Position numbers and translations under genes: made by a program. From Costus lasius (taxonomy: Eukaryota; Streptophyta; Magnoliopsida; Zingiberales; Costaceae): a stretch of DNA of 64,000 nt. This document shows, one piece after another, positions 59,401-64,000 of this stretch (its first letter is position 1; every line of letters begins with the position of its first letter). The stretch lies in NCBI GenBank assembly GCA_027563935.2, contig CM050449.1, positions 59,289,949 to 59,353,948 of the forward strand, given 5' to 3'. Below the pieces are notes generated by a model, which did not search any database, was not told the DNA's origin, and saw nothing but the letters and a program-made list of their open reading frames with translations.

Positions 59401-60334
59401 TGTTAAAGCATGGTTAGGAAAATGTTTCCAGATGAAAGATTTAGGAGAAGCAGCCTATGTACTAGGTGTGAAGATCTACAGGGATAGATCTAAGAGGCTT
59501 CTCGGGTTGTGCCAGAGTACTTACATCGATAAGGTCCTGGAGAGATTCCATTTAGAGAATTCTAAACGTGGATATCTTCCAGTCAGACATGGTCTGAATC
59601 TTTCGAAGAGTCAGTGTCCACAAACACAGACTGAGAAAGATGAAATGGACAATACGCCTTATGCTTCGGCTATTGGATCCATTATGTATGCGATGTTGTG
59701 TACTCGCCCAGACGTCGCTTACGGGTTAAGCGTAACCAATCGATTCCAAAGTAATCCAGGTTTGGCGCACTGGATTGCGGTCAAGAACATTTTAAAATAT
59801 CTGCGGAGGACCAAAGATATGTTCTTGATATATGGTGGTCAGGAAGAACTCAGTATAGAGGGATATACTGACGCTTCGTTCCAGTCGGACCAGGATGATT
59901 TCCGATCGCAGTCAGGCTATATTTTTAGCTTGAATGGTGGAGCAGTGGTGTGGAAAAGTTTCAAACAGTCAACTGTTGCTGATTCCACAACAGAAGCCGA
60001 GTATGTTGCAGCCTCGGAAGCATCCAAGGAGGCAGTGTGGATTCGTAAGTTCGTGAGAGAACTTGGTGTCGTTCCTTCGAGTGCTGATCCTTTGGTTATC
60101 TTCTGTGATAACACTGGAGCAATTGCACAAGCAAAGGAACCACGGTCGCACCAGAAGTCCAAGCACATACAAAGACGATTTCACTTGATCCGGGAGATCA
60201 TAGATCGAGGCGAGATCAAGATTTGCAAGGTTCATACAGATGACAATCTGGCAGACCCGCTTACCAAGCCTCTGGCGCAGCAGAAGCATGAGAAGCACTG
60301 TAACAATATGGGTTTGAGTTTTCTCAACCATTAG
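56450..60334 (+). CDS. Copia H gag-pol polyprotein (intact, 1294 aa)
   Basis: A single open frame for the Ty1/copia polyprotein. Order: gag capsid (1 to about 230) with a lysine-rich stretch and a CCHC zinc knuckle (240-253, CFHCGQLGHWKRDC); aspartic protease (D287 in LDTACGVHIC); GAG-pre-integrase/HHCC finger (H421, H426, C452, C455); integrase core with D482, D545 and E581 (35-residue spacing); RT from about residue 800 with KTAFLNG and YVDD at 968-971; RNase H from about 1137 (YTDASF, TEAEY, CDNTGAIAQ). The start is the first ATG after the leader, and A and B start at the same place. pol motifs resemble the Angela/Tork group (established knowledge); the exact lineage is not certain. Gag-pol ratio control is not visible, as there is no internal stop or frameshift. 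All catalytic residues I looked for are present. Confidence 0.96.
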   Translation: MSFNVRSLLEREKFAGPNFSDWFGHLKIVLKAERKLYVLETAIPPQPAPNAARAVRDAYEKHVNDSIDVACLMLASMTPPLQRQHEDMSAIEIIANLKMLYAAQARTERYNLTKLFFQSKLAEGNPVGAHVLKMIGHKEALEKLGHTINQELAVDIILQSLPPSFDAFIINFNMNKIDCTPAELLNMLLTTEETLKGKPSTSVLMVPSRNKKKGKKGKAPVKNYSKALKQKVKRSKDNRCFHCGQLGHWKRDCKALQGDKRGSIASGSGIYMTEVMVSSSSISWVLDTACGVHICSNVQELKRRRQVGQHEVDLRVGNGARVAAVAVGDYFISLPSSIVLELNNCYFVPSITKNIISIPALVRKGFAFECKISKCILTYDNIVYATGSINNGLFMLDMEYSIQNIDNKKAKYADDSTLLWHSRLGHINEKRIKRLHEHGLLGSFSYEEIDTCKACLMGKMTKSPFPHKGQRTSGLLDLIHSDVCGPFSKHARGGYQYFITFTDDFSRYGYVYLMRHKSESFDKFKEFKNEVQNQLGRNIKALRSDRGGEYLSHAFTDYLRECGIISQLTPPGTPQWNGVSERRNRTLLDMVRSMMSQATLPYSFWGFALETAAKVLNRVPSKAVSKTPYELWYGKQPSLTFIRIWGCEAYVKKLASGKLESRSDKCIFVGYPKETKGYYFYDPKENKVFVARTAIFLEKEYLLQEASGREIKLDENPEEGQSSQVQLDEPEPVDQVIEQPEAQISREPRRSGRIRRQPERYDGVYIIDNDEPLTYADAVSGPESARWLEAMRAEMDSMSDNQVWDLVDPPPGVIPIGCKWIFKKKIDMDGNVVTYKGRLVAKGFKQIYGIDYDETFSPVAMFKSIRILLAIAAYYDYEIWQMDVKTAFLNGNLDEDVYMTQPEGFTNPADRHKICKLKKSIYGLKQASRSWNIRFDESNSEFGFIKNEDDPCVYKRFSGSIITFLILYVDDILIIGNDIPELHAVKAWLGKCFQMKDLGEAAYVLGVKIYRDRSKRLLGLCQSTYIDKVLERFHLENSKRGYLPVRHGLNLSKSQCPQTQTEKDEMDNTPYASAIGSIMYAMLCTRPDVAYGLSVTNRFQSNPGLAHWIAVKNILKYLRRTKDMFLIYGGQEELSIEGYTDASFQSDQDDFRSQSGYIFSLNGGAVVWKSFKQSTVADSTTEAEYVAASEASKEAVWIRKFVRELGVVPSSADPLVIFCDNTGAIAQAKEPRSHQKSKHIQRRFHLIREIIDRGEIKICKVHTDDNLADPLTKPLAQQKHEKHCNNMGLSFLNH

Positions 60335-60343
60335 ATTAAGTGC

Positions 60344-60354
60344 AAGTGGGAGAT
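60344..60354 (+). other. Polypurine tract of Copia H
   Basis: AAGTGGGAGAT immediately before the 3' LTR. Confidence 0.86.
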
Positions 60355-62046
60355 TGTTGGGGTATGCCCTTAAGGCTAATGTTTGAGGCCTTGGGATTAT
60401 AAAATGTATCATGTTATAAACTGGTATGTTTATAAAAGGCATGGTTATTATTCAGGTTGTTACCTTGTCTGCTGTAATAAGTGTACTTCTGAATAATGTC
60501 TCAAAGCTGTTCAGCTAGGCTGACAGGCTATAAGTCCTTAGTCGAGATATCTTGGTGAACTTGAGACAGCCTTGATATGATTGAGACTAATATGAGTGCT
60601 AATCTTATAGGATGCTTCGAGCATGGAATAAGATGTAGACTCATGGGTACATTGGATGTACTGGACAAACCCTACTGGGATATTCCATTGCTTGTCACAA
60701 TGTGAATGATCCTTGTATGCAGCAAGTGGCACATGTCCTCTGACTTGAGATCACTTGTGTTTCTGAATGATGATTGTCATTGTCTTGAGGTAGTTCAATA
60801 TCATTTGAAACATAATGATTATAGACTATCTTGGATGGTGAGCTTGAATCAGGTTAGGGCACTAGTGATAGACATAGGATTGCCGTCTCCTTGTTTAAGG
60901 AGTGTGGTGTTCTAAAGGGCCCCCTATATGAGATGATTGAGATAGTGTATGGCCATACCCAGATGACTATGTGCATCTGATCTAATCATGCTCATCGTAT
61001 TGGAGTTACAAGCTTGACCCGCTTGTCCAATAAGAACATCCAGTGGCAAAGGACACATGTATGCCTTGTGACTTGAGTCACACTTGTGCTATGGTTTGGG
61101 AGTAGTCTTGGAAGACTCTTTCCTTTATATCGGGAGACAGTGATGTGTTGCTAGATACCCCTCACTGATCGTGATAACGTAAGTTATCGTTACCGACATT
61201 TAAAGGAAACCCTCAGGGTCGCACAATTTGATGATATGGCTTACTTAAGTCAGATCGTGTGGACTGGATTCTTTGAGTTCAGATTAAAGGGATTTAATCT
61301 CTGATTGTAAGTGAGATCTGGTCTGATCATGTTTGATTGATTAGGGCTTGAGATCGGTAAGCTTCGATCGAGAGAGATGATGCTAGATCGGGGAGATCAG
61401 GGGCATCAGGTGATGAATGGTTAGATCATGAGCCTTGCGGTTCAATATGGTCTAGACCACATGGCTTGAGCCATTTCGGTTTGGTTCATGAACCAAAGTC
61501 GATTGGAACGGTTTAGCTTGAACCGGTTCACAATTGTGAACGCATGGTTCAATGCTCAAATGCGTTTGGGTTGGCTTGAGCGCATGGCTTGATGAGCTTC
61601 CATTTATGGAAAGTCATCAAGGCCGGTTTCACAAAAACGCCTAAACGCATATGCGTTTGCTCTCTTCTCTTGAACGCCTTGGACTTTCGTTGAGGTGTGG
61701 TTCACGACGAGAAGGAGAGGTTGGGCAAGTGAAGCTCTCGGCAACAAGGAGGTTCATCATCCCCTTCCATTCGACAAGAAGGCTTGGGTGTCTTGCTAGC
61801 ACAAGAGATCTCAAGGAAGTGAGCATCTTCATCTTGTGTGTGGACTTGTGGAGGAGACCTAAGTTGATCTCTTCTTCCAAACCGACTTCCAAGCATATGG
61901 CTATGGTATGATTTTCATCTCAACCTATTCAATCGGTTATAGTTGAACATATGGCATGCAAATGATTTTAAACCCTTGCTTCCGCTAGCATATTTTTCAT
62001 TAGCGCCATGCTTAGGGTTTTTGCCCCCCAATTAGGGGTTCCTACA
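60355..62046 (+). repeat. 3' LTR of Copia H
   Basis: A 1692-bp partner of 52892-54583, with about four differences by eye, followed by the right target duplication CGAGT. Confidence 0.95.
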
Positions 62047-62051
62047 CGAGT

Positions 62052-62580
62052 CTATTTGTCAAACGTGGAGATCTTGCACGAAAGTGAAGATCGGAACGTT
62101 GGAGATCTATGAGTAAAGCTAGTGTCGAGGCTCGGATGCACGAAAGTGATCCTTGAGTTTCCGCTAGAGATTATCAATCTAGAATTCGGATGCACGAAAG
62201 TGATCCTTGAGTTCATAAATTGATAATTTGCGAATCTTCAACGTTGGGATAAATCTTGCACGAAAGCGAAGATAAATCCTTGCGTGATTGTTTGCACGAG
62301 AGTGAAACAATCCTTTTATTAGGTAAATCGTAACTTCATCATGATAAAATTAAACCGACGAAATCCTTATTCATATCTAGTCATAAAAGTTAAGTGAACG
62401 AAACCCTAGTCCCAGCTTTCTCTCTAATAGTTTTCTCTCATTTATTTGCGATATTTGCTTGACTTTAATTCGATTGCCTAGATAGTAAAAAATCAATTAT
62501 TTAGTATTTGACAACGTAGGTCGTTGTGGATTCGATACTTTCTTTATTATTTCGTATACCCGTGCACTTGCGGTTTAACA
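62052..62580 (+). repeat. 5' LTR of Athila G, second part
   Basis: Continues the LTR after Copia H. It carries about five GCACGAAAG-like words at 62076-62302 and ends near GGTTTAACA (62580). Together with the first part it gives about 2.0 kb. Confidence 0.82.
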
Positions 62581-62684
62581 TCAAGTTTTTGGTGCCGTTA
62601 CCAAGGATTAGTCCAAGGTACACGCGTGCCAGACTTGTAGTGTTCCCTTTCGGGCTATCAAGTTTTTGGCGTCGTTGCCGGGGA
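62581..62684 (+). other. Duplicated primer-binding-site region of Athila G
   Basis: Two versions of the Athila sequence following the LTR: TCAAGTTTTTGGTGCCGTT at 62581-62599, with further changes, and TCAAGTTTTTGGCGTCGTT at 62659-62677, followed by GCCGGGGA. They are about 78 bp apart. The downstream copy is closer to the C2 site TGGCGCCGTTGCCGGGGA, with one change. The LTR end could be 62580 or 62660. Confidence 0.7.
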
Positions 62685-62822
62685 CCTTAGTTTTTGTCGA
62701 TATTAGAGACGTTGAGAGTATTGCTATACTAGGTTTCATTTATGTTTTATCTTTTTATTCTTTTCTGTTTACTTACATCATTGGATCAGTTTGCTCTAGT
62801 GTGCACAGGACATTCATTTCTA
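62685..62822 (+). other. Athila G leader
   Basis: A short non-coding stretch between the primer-site region and the gag start codon at 62823. Confidence 0.65.
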
Positions 62823-64000
62823 ATGGCTGATCAAAGATCACTAAGGGACTATGCTGCCCGTAATCCTTAGGGGATACACTTCAGCATTGCTAGACCTACA
62901 ATTGAGGCCTCCAACTTTGAAATTAATCCTGCCTTCGTGACTATGATCCAGCAGAATTAGTTCGGAGGATCATCAATCGAAGATCCTTATTCACATTTAT
63001 ATACCTTTCTTGAATATTGTGATATAATAAAAATTCATGGAATTTCTGATGATGTACTAAAACTGATATTGTTCCCTTTTTCTCTCAGGGATCAAGCACG
63101 AACTTGGTTGCATTCTCGTCAACCCAATACTTTCACAACATGGGATCAATTTTCAATAGCTTTTCTGATGAGATATTTTCCACCAAGCAAGACTTTCCAA
63201 TTGAGAAATCAAATCATGAACTTCCAACAGAAAGAAGGAGAATCTCTTAGTGAAGCATGGGAACGATATAATGAATTGCAATGGAAGTGTCCTCACCATG
63301 GCTTGGAGCGACGGGTCTTAATTGAAACTTTTTATTATGGTTTAATGAATCACACTCACCTCATTGTTGATGCTGCTGCAGGGGGAGCCGTGATGAGTAG
63401 AACAATTGATGATGCTTTCAAGTTGTTTGAGGAGATGTCCTTGAATCAGAGCCAATGGGCTCCAGATGAAGGAATTTCATATTGTCATCAACATGGTAAG
63501 AATGAGAATGAGGATCAGCAAACCCTGACTGAAGAGGTTAGTGAGCACATGTTAGAAATATTTTTAGCTAGCCAAATCCATTCATTGCAAATTCAAAACA
63601 AAAAAAATTTGAAGATCTTGAAGAAACTGTTAGTTATCTTGCTTCTCAAGTAGAATCCTTAGTTACTTGCAGTAAAATTCTAGAAGGACAAATATCTAGA
63701 TTAAACACTGGGGAACATTGCTATGCCATTATCACTAAAAGTGGGAGACAACTAGGAGAACTTAAGGAAAAAGAGTCTATTAATGATCAGGATGTAGAAT
63801 TAGAATTAGAAAAGCCTTCTGAACATGAACAAACCCTACATAGTTCAACACCTCAAAAGGGTGGTAATCAAAAAGGGGATGTTCCATGTAAAGAAGATGG
63901 ATATAAGACTAATCTACCTCCATCCTTTAGACCACTGGTACCTTTTTCCCAAAGGTTAGAACAAGAGAAGTTAGATAAGCAATTTGACAGATTTCTTGAT
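62823..64000 (+). pseudogene. Athila G gag, broken, running off the window end
   Basis: An Athila/Ty3-gypsy gag. The ATG at 62823 gives MADQRSLRDYAARNP, followed by an in-frame TAG (codon 16) and a second TAG some 30 codons later; both could derive from CAG. The retrotransposon-gag core follows: LFPFSLRDQARTWL, FTTWDQFSIAFLMRYFPPSK, FQQKEGESLSEAWERYNEL. At a run of eight A (63600-63607) the frame shifts; the continuation (DLEETVSYLASQVESL ... PFSQRLEQEKLDKQF) is in another frame and runs to 64000. Protease and the rest of pol should follow outside. Two stops plus the shift mean no functional Gag, unless the A-run is a sequencing error. Confidence 0.87.

Larger units (their letters stand above)
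52892..62046 (+). mobile_element. Copia element H, structurally intact, open polyprotein
   Basis: A 9155-bp Ty1/copia element with a perfect CGAGT target duplication (52887-52891 and 62047-62051). It has 5' LTR 52892-54583, PBS 54586-54597, leader to 56449, an uninterrupted gag-pol 56450-60334, PPT 60344-60354 and 3' LTR 60355-62046. The LTRs differ at only about four positions by eye in 1692 bp. This is the only element of the window with every part needed for transposition; whether it is expressed is unknown. Confidence 0.96.
51415..64000 (+). mobile_element. Athila-type element G, 5' end with gag, hosting Copia H
   Basis: A plus-strand Athila that runs past the window end: 5' LTR 51415-52891 plus 62052-62580 (Copia H in between), a duplicated primer-site region, and a broken gag from 62823. 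It inserted into the 3' LTR of C2. The 3' end is not in the window. Confidence 0.85.

Noticed and set aside
1..64000. Search by eye for host genes, tRNA or rRNA genes.
   Set aside because: All longer frames belong to retroelement proteins. TGGTATCAGAGC occurrences are primer sites next to LTRs, not tRNA genes.

Overview
This window is repeat DNA from a plant nuclear genome, most likely an angiosperm. It is built almost entirely of LTR retrotransposons nested inside one another, and I found no host gene, tRNA, rRNA or CRISPR array. The evidence is Ty1/copia elements with a plant initiator-Met tRNA primer site (TGGTATCAGAGC), Athila-type Ty3/gypsy elements (TGGCGCCGTTGCCGGGGA primer site, Athila gag and the Athila ORF1-family protein), and a Tekay/Del-type chromovirus with a C-terminal chromodomain. 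The species cannot be named from this.

Layout. (1) 1-16019: the 5' end of a minus-strand Copia element (Z). Its 5' LTR was split by plus-strand Copia A (3385-15957), and A's gag was split by a solo gypsy-type LTR, F (7721-11122). (2) 16020-17558: a decayed gypsy RT/RNase H fragment, J. (3) 17559-30623: a minus-strand Athila 3' end (I). Its LTR was split by minus-strand Copia B (19075-28128), and the element is cut short by a second Copia family, D (30624 to about 33880). (4) About 33881-34477: an unassigned stretch with a minus-strand TATA box. (5) 34478-51414: an Athila derivative without gag-pol (C2). Tekay element E (36797-46413) sits in its leader in a duplicated, chimeric form. The 3' part of C2, from inside its ORF to the middle of its 3' LTR, is inverted. 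(6) 51415-64000: the 5' end of a further Athila, G, with gag. Its LTR holds Copia H (52892-62046).

Z, A, B and H belong to one Copia family: LTRs of about 1.69 kb, an untranslated leader of about 1.8-1.9 kb, and a 3885-nt gag-pol frame. H is fully open and structurally complete. B has one stop codon. A is broken only by the solo LTR. The target-site duplications (TATAC/T for A, CTGTA for F, TGTAA for B, CTCAT for E, CGAGT for H) and the nesting give the relative order of insertion.

The most interesting signal is non-coding. The Copia leader carries three tandem hairpins that share an invariant CUGCGA hexaloop on unrelated but fully paired stems. Two further paralogous bulged hairpins share a UUGUA bulge and a UCA loop, with a compensatory pair change between them. 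Both sets persist in all four copies. The Athila LTRs and one leader carry arrays of TTACGGC/GCCGTAA dyads. The rearrangements of C2 and E are also unusual. All comparisons were made by eye, without alignment software.
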